Shown here in pieces: positions 1-5,534 of a stretch of DNA of 7,585 nt. Origin of the DNA: JAIRQK01 sp047974135 (GTDB lineage: Bacteria > Campylobacterota > Campylobacteria > Campylobacterales > Campylobacteraceae). Under the pieces are notes generated by a model, which saw only the letters and a program-made list of their open reading frames with translations, was not told where the DNA came from and made no database searches. Position 1 is the first letter of the stretch, and the number at the start of each line of letters is the position of its first letter. Position numbers and translations under genes: made by a program. Location of the stretch: the NCBI GenBank assembly GCA_047974135.1, contig JBKECC010000085.1, forward strand, positions 1 to 7,585, given 5' to 3'.

Positions 1-2
1 CT

Positions 3-119
3 GCTATTGCAATCAAAGGTGCAATACACTCAATGATAACAGGATACAAAGAAGAAGAAGAAGTAGCAATACTTCATAGTTCATGGTATAAAAAACTAAA
101 AGCAGAGGGTAAGGTTTAA
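3..119 (+). CDS. C-terminal end of an unrecognised protein (5' truncated by window)
   Basis: Reading frame 3 is open from the window edge to TAA at 117-119 and gives 38 residues that end in ...SSWYKKLKAEGKV. The other two plus frames hit stops. The visible tail is hydrophilic, with a run of four Glu and a Lys-rich end. It contains no motif I can assign to a family, so no function is proposed. That it is real is supported by a strong intrinsic terminator overlapping the stop codon. The start lies outside the window. Confidence 0.7.
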   Translation, partial: AIAIKGAIHSMITGYKEEEEVAILHSSWYKKLKAEGKV

Positions 120-135
120 GAGCCTTACCCTCTTT
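104..135 (+). terminator. Rho-independent terminator overlapping the stop codon of the upstream gene
   Basis: AGAGGGTAAGG (104-114) and CCTTACCCTCT (123-133) form a perfect 11-bp stem with an 8-nt loop, followed by TTT. The left arm encodes the last codons of the upstream gene and the loop contains its TAA stop. The G+C content of this stem stands out from the AT-rich surroundings, as expected for an intrinsic terminator. Confidence 0.85.
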
Positions 136-153
136 AATTGGTTTAATGATTTT

Positions 154-193
154 ATAGTTTACATGTAAAGAAATCTCTTTACATGTAAACTAT
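154..193. repeat. Inverted pair of the TTTACATGTAAA palindromic repeat between convergent genes
   Basis: ATAGTTTACATGTAAAGA (154-171) and TCTTTACATGTAAACTAT (176-193) are perfect 18-bp inverted repeats around a 4-nt loop. Each arm holds one copy of the 12-bp palindrome (158-169 and 178-189). The pair lies between the plus-strand gene ending at 119 and the minus-strand gene whose stop is at 196. An RNA hairpin could form on either strand, so it may stop the minus-strand transcript. There is no long T-run on either side, so it is not a canonical intrinsic terminator. Confidence 0.85.
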
Positions 194-195
194 TT

Positions 196-792
196 TCACT
201 TCCTAATCCCTCTTACTATAAATTCAAGCCAGTTTCGTTTTTTAATATCTTTTGTGCCACCACCCCACTCATCGCTTGCATGTCTTACATCTTGTATAGA
301 GTAAACAGCGTTTGGATTGAAGTGCAATATTATAGGCAAGACTTGATTTATCTCTGCTCTTTTGATAACCATAAATATAACATTTACAGGCCCGTTATTT
401 CCCTCTGCATCTATGACGGTAACGGAACCTTTTTCTCTTAGTTTTGTGATGAGAGAGTGAGAATCTCTTTTAGTGATGATTCTTATAACAACTGCGCCAA
501 GGGCGATTTTACCTTCTATGTAAATACCAAGGTAATTGCCCAAAGAGTAACCAAGAGCGTAAGCAAAAAAGTTTATAGGATTTGTAAGATTTTCCATAAC
601 TTGAGTAATCGCAGTAAGCCAGATGCATATCTCAACAAAGCCCAAAATCGGAGCAATGTTTTTCATGCCCTTAGAGACAAAGATGATACGAACAGTTCCT
701 ATGGTTACGTCTGTGATTCTTGCTAAACAGATAAGAAGTGGGATGCCGTAAAGTTTAAAGGCTTCGCTACTAAAAAGTTCACTAAACTCCAT
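196..792 (-). CDS. UPF0316/DUF2179 family three-helix membrane protein
   Basis: This 198-aa protein matches the UPF0316 layout: an N-terminal DUF5698 membrane part followed by a soluble DUF2179 domain. Three hydrophobic segments are visible at about residues 14-38, 45-66 and 73-93. Family-like motifs include RITDVTIGTVR (25-35) and GYSLGNYLGIYIEGK (81-95). Residues about 115-170 form the cytosolic DUF2179 region, a domain that recurs in several bacterial membrane protein families; its ligand and biochemical role are not known to me. The ATG at 790-792 has an AGGA ribosome site (801-804 on the plus strand) 8 nt upstream. An extended -10 element lies further up. The gene is divergent from hcp and ends at a palindromic repeat pair. 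Confidence 0.88.
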   Translation of the reverse strand: MEFSELFSSEAFKLYGIPLLICLARITDVTIGTVRIIFVSKGMKNIAPILGFVEICIWLTAITQVMENLTNPINFFAYALGYSLGNYLGIYIEGKIALGAVVIRIITKRDSHSLITKLREKGSVTVIDAEGNNGPVNVIFMVIKRAEINQVLPIILHFNPNAVYSIQDVRHASDEWGGGTKDIKKRNWLEFIVRGIRK

Positions 793-818
793 TTTACTTT
801 TCCTGACAAGTTTTAAGC

Positions 819-827
819 ATTATAACA
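819..827 (-). promoter_or_regulatory. Extended -10 promoter for the UPF0316 gene
   Basis: On the minus strand this reads TGTTATAAT, a perfect TATAAT with the TGn extension. The predicted transcription start is near 812, giving a leader of about 20 nt that holds the AGGA site. No good -35 is visible, which is common in Campylobacterota and tolerated with an extended -10. Confidence 0.6.
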
Positions 828-861
828 AATTAAAATGACTTAAGAGGTACTTTTGTTTGCA

Positions 862-910
862 ATGATTTTAATCAACGATTTAGGACAAAAACTCTCTTAA
901 AATACATTAA
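862..910 (+). promoter_or_regulatory. FNR/CRP-type box and class II promoter of hcp
   Basis: ATGAT-TTTA-ATCAA (862-875) differs by one base from the FNR consensus TTGAT-N4-ATCAA. A -10-like TAAAAT lies at 898-903, which predicts a start near 910. The box centre (868.5) is then about 41.5 bp upstream, the classical class II activator position. Known biology fits: hcp is activated by FNR or by related Crp/Fnr regulators (HcpR-type, NssR-type) in several bacteria. Which regulator acts here cannot be read from the site. No consensus -35 is seen, as expected for an activator-dependent promoter. Confidence 0.7.
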
Positions 911-929
911 ACTTTTTTAGGAGAATATT

Positions 930-2255
930 ATGAAAAACGAATTAGCGATGTTCTGTCATCAATGTGAGATGAGTGCACCAAATGGCTGTGGTTCAAGTGG
1001 ACAAGAAAAAGGCACCTGTGGAAAAGATGCAACTCTTTCAAGACTTCAAGATACGATGATTTTTGGGCTTAAGGGTTTGAGTGCTTATAGAGAGCATGCA
1101 AATGAGTTAAAAGCGCAAACAAAAGAGGTAGATGATGTTATAAGCGAGACTTTGTATTTCACTTTGACAAATGTAAATTTTAACTTTGATGAACATATAG
1201 CACAACTTTTAAAAGTTGGAAACGCTGGTGTAAAAGTGATGGAACTACTCTCAGATGCTCATGCAAAAAGATTTGGCGTTCCAACTCCTGTGAGTATCTC
1301 GCAAAACAAAGCCGAGGGCAAAGCGATACTTGTTAGTGGACATAACTTGGAGATGTTAGGACAACTTCTTGAAGCCACAAAAGATAAAGGAGTAAATATC
1401 TACACTCACTCTGAAATGCTTCCAGCGCACGGTTATCCAGAACTTCGAAAATACATGCATTTAAAAGGTAATATCGGAAAAGCTTGGTTTGACCAAGTAA
1501 AGCTTTTTGAAGAGTGGAAGGGTGCTATCATTTTAAATACAAACTGTATTGTGCCTCCAAGAAAAAACTGTGGATATTTAGATAGACTTTTTACATATAA
1601 AATCACTGGTGTTGAGGGTGCTACAAAAATAGAAGATGGTGATTTTAGTGAAGTTATACAAAAGGCTCTCTCTTTGCCAAATGTGGACAATTTTAGTGCA
1701 AACACAAAGCTTACAACAGGACACAATTATAGAACAATTCTCTCTTTAGCACCAGAAATCTTGGAAGCTATAGCTACTAAAAAGATAAGAAGATTTTTTG
1801 TTATAGCTGGCTGTGATGCACCGGGCAAGGGGAGAGAATACTACAGAGAGTTAGCGCTAAACTTGCCAAAAGATTGTGTGATACTAACAAGTAGCTGTGG
1901 AAAGTTTAGATTTAACGATATTGATTTTGGTGTTATTGAGGGAACAAATATACCAAGATATTTGGATTTAGGACAATGTAACGACAGCAATGGCGCAGTT
2001 AAAATCGCTCTTGCTTTGAGTGATGCGCTGGGTATTGCGGTAAATGAACTTCCAGTATCAATAGTCCTTATGTGGATGGAGCAAAAAGCTGTTATCATCT
2101 TACTTGCATTGTTTAGTCTTGGCATAAAAAACATACATGTTGGACCAAAAGTTCCAGAGTTTTTTAACCAAGCTATAGTTGACTTTTTGGTAGAAAACTT
2201 TAATCTTTCACTTATCGGCGATGTGCAAAGTGACTTAAAAAAGTTTTTAGGATAA
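930..2255 (+). CDS. hcp: Hybrid cluster protein (hydroxylamine reductase/NO reductase), short class-III-like form
   Basis: This cytoplasmic iron-sulfur protein is 441 aa, against about 550 for class I and II Hcp. The predicted ligands of the hybrid Fe-S-O cluster are all present: H138 (SGHNLE), E162 (HSEMLPAHGYP), C206, C295 (AGCDAPGKG, the persulfide position), C323 (SSCGKFRFN), C350 (LGQCND) and E384 (MEQKA). The length fits class III enzymes, which lack about 110 residues of the second helical domain: after the N-terminal helices the chain passes quickly into AILVSGHNLEML (132-143). The N-terminal cysteines are C9, C12, C20 and C30 (CX2CX7CX9C), and the last spacing is longer than the usual X5-6. 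Hcp reduces NO and hydroxylamine and acts in nitrosative stress; the latter role is from family knowledge. The ATG at 930 is supported by AGGAG (919-923) spaced 6 nt. No hcr reductase gene is adjacent, and the gene appears monocistronic. Confidence 0.95.
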   Translation: MKNELAMFCHQCEMSAPNGCGSSGQEKGTCGKDATLSRLQDTMIFGLKGLSAYREHANELKAQTKEVDDVISETLYFTLTNVNFNFDEHIAQLLKVGNAGVKVMELLSDAHAKRFGVPTPVSISQNKAEGKAILVSGHNLEMLGQLLEATKDKGVNIYTHSEMLPAHGYPELRKYMHLKGNIGKAWFDQVKLFEEWKGAIILNTNCIVPPRKNCGYLDRLFTYKITGVEGATKIEDGDFSEVIQKALSLPNVDNFSANTKLTTGHNYRTILSLAPEILEAIATKKIRRFFVIAGCDAPGKGREYYRELALNLPKDCVILTSSCGKFRFNDIDFGVIEGTNIPRYLDLGQCNDSNGAVKIALALSDALGIAVNELPVSIVLMWMEQKAVIILLALFSLGIKNIHVGPKVPEFFNQAIVDFLVENFNLSLIGDVQSDLKKFLG

Positions 2256-2260
2256 GTTTT

Positions 2261-2298
2261 AATTTCTTTACATGTAAACTTTTACATGTAAAGAAATT
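2261..2298. repeat. Back-to-back pair of the TTTACATGTAAA repeat between convergent genes
   Basis: AATTTCTTTACATGTAAA (2261-2278) and TTTACATGTAAAGAAATT (2281-2298) are perfect 18-bp inverted repeats separated by CT. The core palindromes are at 2267-2278 and 2281-2292. The orientation of the asymmetric units is opposite to the pair at 154-193 (diverging here, converging there). The pair begins 6 nt after the hcp stop and ends 16 nt before the antitoxin stop, so it occupies the whole convergent junction. It may act as a bidirectional terminator, though T-runs are lacking. Confidence 0.85.
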
Positions 2299-2313
2299 TC
2301 CCAAAATTATGGT

Positions 2314-2664
2314 TTAAGCAGTTTTGGATAGTTTTTTGTCTGTTTTTTTGACTAATTTTAGGTCAAAACCAAGGTTTTCAATAACCTTCAAAATGGTAGA
2401 AAATTTAGCTTCGGTATTTTCACTCAAAGACTTATATAAACTCTCTCTCCCAACCCCAATCTCTTTAGCCATAACACTAAAACCCTTGTTGATTTTTATA
2501 GCCTCACTAAGAGCTTTTTGTTTTTCTTTATAAGTGCTGTCTTTATCATTAAAAACTTCAATTAAAAAAGCGTATAAATCTTCCTGCGTTTTCAAGTATT
2601 TTGATAAGTCAAATCTTGATATTTCAGAGTTTTGTTGAAATTCATCTTTTATTAATTTTTTCAT
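2314..2664 (-). CDS. HI1420-type addiction module antitoxin (HTH)
   Basis: This 116-aa protein has the features of the HI1420/COG3636 antidote family. These are an N-terminal segment FDLSKYLKTQEDLYAFL (18-34), a central helical region, and a C-terminal helix-turn-helix at about 61-104 carrying RESLYKSLSENTEAKFSTIL (73-92). In such modules the antitoxin binds the RelE/ParE-like toxin and represses its own operon through the HTH. Its ATG (2662-2664) overlaps the toxin TGA as ATGA, and AAGG (2672-2675 on the plus strand) lies 7 nt upstream, so translation is probably coupled. The gene is intact although its partner is frameshifted. It has a Lys-rich N-terminus and a Lys-rich C-terminal tail. Transcription runs towards the repeat pair at 2261-2298. 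Confidence 0.88.
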   Translation of the reverse strand: MKKLIKDEFQQNSEISRFDLSKYLKTQEDLYAFLIEVFNDKDSTYKEKQKALSEAIKINKGFSVMAKEIGVGRESLYKSLSENTEAKFSTILKVIENLGFDLKLVKKTDKKLSKTA

Positions 2665-2983
2665 TTTTTTACCTTTTTTATCTCTTCTAAAATTAAGATA
2701 GCTTTTTCTATATCTCTACTTTGAGTTTTCTTATTTCCAGCATTTAAGATTATCATCTCTTTATCTTTGATGTAAATATGAAAATATAATCTATATCCAC
2801 TTTTAAGTTGAAACTTTAACTCACTCACCCCGTCTTTTAAATATTTATACTCTCCTAAATTTCCTGTTTCTTCAATCCTTAATATCCTTTTAAGATACTC
2901 ATTTTTGCTTTTGTATCTTTTAACGTTATAAGATAATCATCGAAAAATTTTGTTGTAAAAACTATCAAACGAGTCCTTTTCAT
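2661..2983 (-). pseudogene. RelE/ParE-family (HI1419-type) toxin gene, frameshifted
   Basis: Frame A starts at ATG 2983 and reads FFDDYLITLKDTKAKMSILK before stopping at TAA (2881-2879). The -1 frame continues as RILRIEETGNLGEYKYLKDG, then GVSELKFQLKSGYRLYF, to a TGA at 2661-2663 overlapping the antitoxin ATG. Joined, the product is about 107 aa and matches the HI1419 family pattern, with TTxxF, LKD, IxRIE, GNxGxxK, GVSEL and GYRxYF in order. The break falls at the A4 run 2888-2891; five A would restore one frame. It is most likely a one-base deletion or a sequencing error, with weak A-AAA-G slippage as the third option. The ATG would be leaderless relative to the predicted promoter. TTG at 2966-2968, with AAGGA 5 nt upstream, is an alternative start that gives the more usual N-terminus MIVFTTKFFDD. 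Family role: ribosome-associated mRNA cleavage or similar growth arrest. Confidence 0.85.
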
Positions 2984-2989
2984 GTGGAA

Positions 2990-3018
2990 ATTGTATCTTT
3001 AAGGATACAAAAAGTCAA
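2990..3018 (-). promoter_or_regulatory. Toxin-antitoxin promoter with autoregulatory operator
   Basis: On the minus strand there is TTGACT (-35, 3013-3018), a 17-bp spacer and TACAAT (-10, 2990-2995), an excellent sigma-70 promoter. A near-perfect palindrome, TTGTATCCTTAAAGATACAA (2991-3010), fills the spacer and overlaps the -10. It has 7-bp arms with TTAA at its centre. This is where an HTH antitoxin would bind to block RNA polymerase. The predicted transcription start is at 2983, the A of the toxin ATG. A half-site, GATACAA, recurs inside the toxin gene near 2911-2917. Confidence 0.8.
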
Positions 3019-3038
3019 GTAAACTTTTACATGTAAAG
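3016..3038. repeat. TTTACATGTAAA repeat with a decayed second half
   Basis: A perfect core lies at 3026-3037. The 23 bp at 3016-3038 match 2271-2293 (the middle of the hcp-downstream pair) with a single mismatch, so this looks like a pair that has lost the outer half of one unit. The lost half runs directly into the -35 of the toxin-antitoxin promoter (3013-3018). The other end abuts the stop codon of the YcxB-like gene (3040-3042). Confidence 0.75.
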
Positions 3039-3039
3039 A

Positions 3040-3588
3040 TTACCAATTCCAGTCTAACTCTTTATTGTAAGTGATATTTAGGCTTTGCGAGAGTTTTTCA
3101 AGTTCATTTATAACTGCAGATATGTCTTCGATTTTATCTTTTGGTAAAATTATAGAAACTCCGCTATTTAACTTTATAAATATGTGATTTTTTATCTCAT
3201 TTATACATTCAATTTCGCTTGTATTGATTGAAGAGTTAGCACTTTTTGTACTAGTTTTTAAAAATTTATCATCAAGTAAGAGAGTAATTTCTTCATTTAA
3301 AGCCTTTGAAAAATGCTCTCTTATGCTAAAAAGGTAGTGTTTTTTATAACGAAACTTGTTGTATTTTGGATAGAGAAAAAACCACAAAATAGCCAAAACT
3401 ACAAAAGAGAGATAAAAGATAACGTTTAAGTTTAAAACATAACCAGCGATGGCGATGACGGTATATATAAGTGGAAGTACAAGCTTGTCAAAAAGCATCA
3501 TTTTTTTGACCCTTTTTGACTTTGAAGCCGTGTAGAGTTGGAACTCCAAATAATCATTTTCATCAAGAAAATATGTTAAATTTATCAA
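3040..3588 (-). CDS. YcxB-like small membrane protein
   Basis: This 182-aa protein has an N-terminal segment LTYFLDENDYLEFQLYTASK (4-23). Two adjacent membrane helices follow at about 37-53 and 55-73, then a short basic stretch (YNKFRYKKH). The soluble C-terminal domain includes HIFIKLNSGVSIILPKDKI (135-153), the typical core of the YcxB-like family. No catalytic residues are recognisable and the family function is unknown to me. The start is TTG (3586-3588 on the plus strand), chosen because AAAGG lies 6 nt upstream. That AAAGG is the end of a palindromic repeat copy. The gene follows the Na/Pi transporter gene by 23 nt on the same strand and is probably co-transcribed with it. Its stop is directly followed by another repeat copy. 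Confidence 0.75.
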   Translation of the reverse strand: MINLTYFLDENDYLEFQLYTASKSKRVKKMMLFDKLVLPLIYTVIAIAGYVLNLNVIFYLSFVVLAILWFFLYPKYNKFRYKKHYLFSIREHFSKALNEEITLLLDDKFLKTSTKSANSSINTSEIECINEIKNHIFIKLNSGVSIILPKDKIEDISAVINELEKLSQSLNITYNKELDWNW

Positions 3589-3596
3589 GTTTTGCC

Positions 3597-3608
3597 TTTA
3601 CATGTAAA
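3597..3608. repeat. TTTACATGTAAA repeat that carries the ribosome binding site of the YcxB-like gene
   Basis: A perfect copy of the palindrome lies in the 23-nt gap between the transporter stop (3612-3614) and the YcxB-like start. On the minus strand it reads TTTACATGTAAAGG; the AAAGG (3595-3599) sits 6 nt before the TTG start and is the only Shine-Dalgarno-like sequence available. The repeat therefore appears to have been adopted as a translation signal inside an operon. Confidence 0.8.
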
Positions 3609-3611
3609 GAT

Positions 3612-5417
3612 TTAAGCGCTAACTAACTCTTGAACTTCTTCTTTTCCAAGTAAAATCTCTTTTTTCATCTCTTTTTGCTCTCCGCCTTTGTGGATATACA
3701 TGAGTCTTGCTGCTTTGATTAAGTTTTCAGACAAATCGTAAACGTAAGCGGTGTCATTCATGAAAGATGTTCCCATAAGAGGAGTTATCTTATTTGTTCG
3801 TATGAGTTGATTTATGGTTTTTGTGATAGAAACTTCAAATTTTTCGGCTAAAATCTCAACTTTGCTTAAGAGAACAAGGATCAAATCTTCCTCTTCTGTA
3901 CTAAAGATTTGATTGAAAATACGCAACTGTTCTATCAAGTTTTCTCTTATTTCATTGTATCCATCTTTAATGTCGCCGTTTTGACTGTTTAGGTATTTAT
4001 TTAAGTTTTTTTGCATATGTTTTATACATTTTAACGCTTCTATGATGTACTGCGATGATTTTTGTAAATCAGATAAATCTTTAACGTCTTCAGCGCTTTC
4101 AAACTTACTTTGAGCAAGAACTATGAAGTTTACTATTTTGCCATAGATGGTTTTCACTTTTTTTGTGTACATTTCATCAAAATTAAACTCTGTAACTTTT
4201 ACTCTTGAAAGCAAAATCTCTTTTGGCGTTAAGTTTGAGTTTAGGTCATTTGGTTTTATATAGATACCATAACACATGATTTCAGAAGCATTTTGGTACA
4301 TGTTGCAAATCTCTTTGTGAGCAGTTTCTCTTGCAGCATTTACGTACTCAAGCGCTGAGTTTGAGATAAATTTTACATCTTCAGGTAAATCCTCTTTTTT
4401 CACTCTAGCTTTTACAAATTTTTCTACTAAAGTAGCGATATTTTCAATAAATGGAGTTAGCATCACAACTCCTAAAATGTTTATAGTTGAGTGAAATATA
4501 GCAAGTTTTAATCCGTAATTTTGCAAAGAGATGCCAAGTAAAGAGGCAAAAAGGTCAACAAGTTGCATTAATTGATTTAAAAAAATTACAGATAAAGAGC
4601 AGATAAATATGTTAAAAATAAGGTAAATGATAGAGAGTCTTTTGCCATTTATATTTGCTCCAAGTGAACTTATAAGAGCCGTAAAAGTTGTTCCAAGGTT
4701 AGCTCCTAAAACGATACCTAAAGCATTTGGATAGCTTATCTGCTCCATACTGACAGCAGTTATGGTTAAAACGATAGTTGCAAGTGAGGATTGGGTGACG
4801 ATAGTTAAAACTGTTCCAATAGCAAAAAATATCAAAACTCCCCAAATTCCATCAACGGAGTATCTTGACAAGTCAAAATTATCTCCCAATGCTTCAAATC
4901 CAACTTTTATGTAGTCAACTCCTAAAAACAGAAAGCCGATTCCTATAAAAACTTTGCCAATACCTTTGAGAGTTGCTTGTTTTTGTATGAGAAAGATAAC
5001 GCCAAAAACTATGATTGGCATAGCGTATTTTGATATGCTGATTTTTAGCCCAAGTCCAGCTATTAACCATGCACCAGTTGTTGTTCCTATTTGGGAGCCA
5101 AAAAGTATGCCGATGCCTTGAACCAAGTTAATAAGTCCAGCACTTAAAAATGAGATTGAAAGAAGTGATATTAATGTGCTTGACTGCATTAGAGTGGTTG
5201 TAACTGTTCCAAAAAGTATACTTTTATAAGTTTTATTTGTGTATCTTTTTAGGATTCTCTCCAAAATACCACCACTAAAAGATTTAAATCCTTCGCCCAT
5301 GATGAGCATTCCAAATATAAATATTGCTATGCCAGCACAAATTTGTAAAAAGTTAGAATTTTGAAAAAATAGATAAGAGAGTACCAAAAGTAGTACAAAC
5401 AGCAGAATTTTTTGCAT
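3612..5417 (-). CDS. Na/Pi cotransporter family protein with C-terminal PhoU-like domain
   Basis: This inner membrane protein of 601 aa has two inverted Na/Pi-cotransporter repeats. The first has QSST (78-81) and GSQIGTTTGAW (107-117); the second has TQSSLAT (208-214) and GANLGTTFTA (238-247). The paired QSS motifs are the hallmark of the SLC34-like family and are thought to bind Na+ and phosphate. About eight to ten hydrophobic segments precede residue 330. From about 345 to 590 the chain is soluble and helical, as in PhoU-like tails. The ATG at 5415-5417 is preferred because GGTGG lies 5 nt upstream; a TTG at 5429 would add only four residues and overlap that site. Family role: sodium-coupled phosphate movement. 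The substrate is inferred, and phosphonate or another anion is possible. It is first in an operon with the YcxB-like gene. Confidence 0.9.
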   Translation of the reverse strand: MQKILLFVLLLVLSYLFFQNSNFLQICAGIAIFIFGMLIMGEGFKSFSGGILERILKRYTNKTYKSILFGTVTTTLMQSSTLISLLSISFLSAGLINLVQGIGILFGSQIGTTTGAWLIAGLGLKISISKYAMPIIVFGVIFLIQKQATLKGIGKVFIGIGFLFLGVDYIKVGFEALGDNFDLSRYSVDGIWGVLIFFAIGTVLTIVTQSSLATIVLTITAVSMEQISYPNALGIVLGANLGTTFTALISSLGANINGKRLSIIYLIFNIFICSLSVIFLNQLMQLVDLFASLLGISLQNYGLKLAIFHSTINILGVVMLTPFIENIATLVEKFVKARVKKEDLPEDVKFISNSALEYVNAARETAHKEICNMYQNASEIMCYGIYIKPNDLNSNLTPKEILLSRVKVTEFNFDEMYTKKVKTIYGKIVNFIVLAQSKFESAEDVKDLSDLQKSSQYIIEALKCIKHMQKNLNKYLNSQNGDIKDGYNEIRENLIEQLRIFNQIFSTEEEDLILVLLSKVEILAEKFEVSITKTINQLIRTNKITPLMGTSFMNDTAYVYDLSENLIKAARLMYIHKGGEQKEMKKEILLGKEEVQELVSA

Positions 5418-5447
5418 AATAACCACCAAAATTGTAATAAATAAGTT

Positions 5448-5476
5448 ATTTTATCACACAAAGCAAATTTAAGCAA
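5448..5476 (-). promoter_or_regulatory. Sigma-70-like promoter of the Na/Pi transporter operon
   Basis: On the minus strand TTGCTT (5471-5476) and TAAAAT (5448-5453) are separated by 17 bp. The predicted start is near 5441, giving a leader of about 24 nt that includes the GGTGG ribosome site. No Pho-box-like direct repeat is obvious around it. Confidence 0.5.
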
Positions 5477-5482
5477 AAATTT

Positions 5483-5519
5483 AAAAAAAGTTACATGTAA
5501 AGAGAAGTTTACATGTAGA
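5483..5519 (-). terminator. Terminator-like hairpin made from a tandem pair of palindromic repeats
   Basis: GTTACATGTAAA (5490-5501) and TTTACATGTAGA (5508-5519) are two repeat copies in the same orientation, each one mismatch from the 12-bp core. Because each core is self-complementary, TACATGTAAA (5492-5501) can still pair with TTTACATGTA (5508-5517) around a 6-nt loop. On the minus strand this 10-bp stem is followed by AC and seven T (5483-5489). It would end transcription of the small gene at 5535-5732 and separate it from the transporter promoter. Confidence 0.65.
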
Positions 5520-5534
5520 AAATATGGGGTTTGG

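Noticed and set aside
457..726. Open frame of 89 aa on the plus strand inside the UPF0316 gene
   Set aside because: It lies antisense to a well-supported membrane protein gene, has no ribosome site, and gives a composition typical of a shadow frame.
1433..2134. Two open frames of 97 aa on the minus strand within hcp
   Set aside because: hcp is clearly coding with conserved ligands throughout; these antisense frames have no ribosome site or recognisable product.
5415..5429. TTG at 5427-5429 as start of the Na/Pi transporter
   Set aside because: It overlaps the GGTGG ribosome site and adds only four residues; the ATG at 5415-5417 is correctly spaced from that site.
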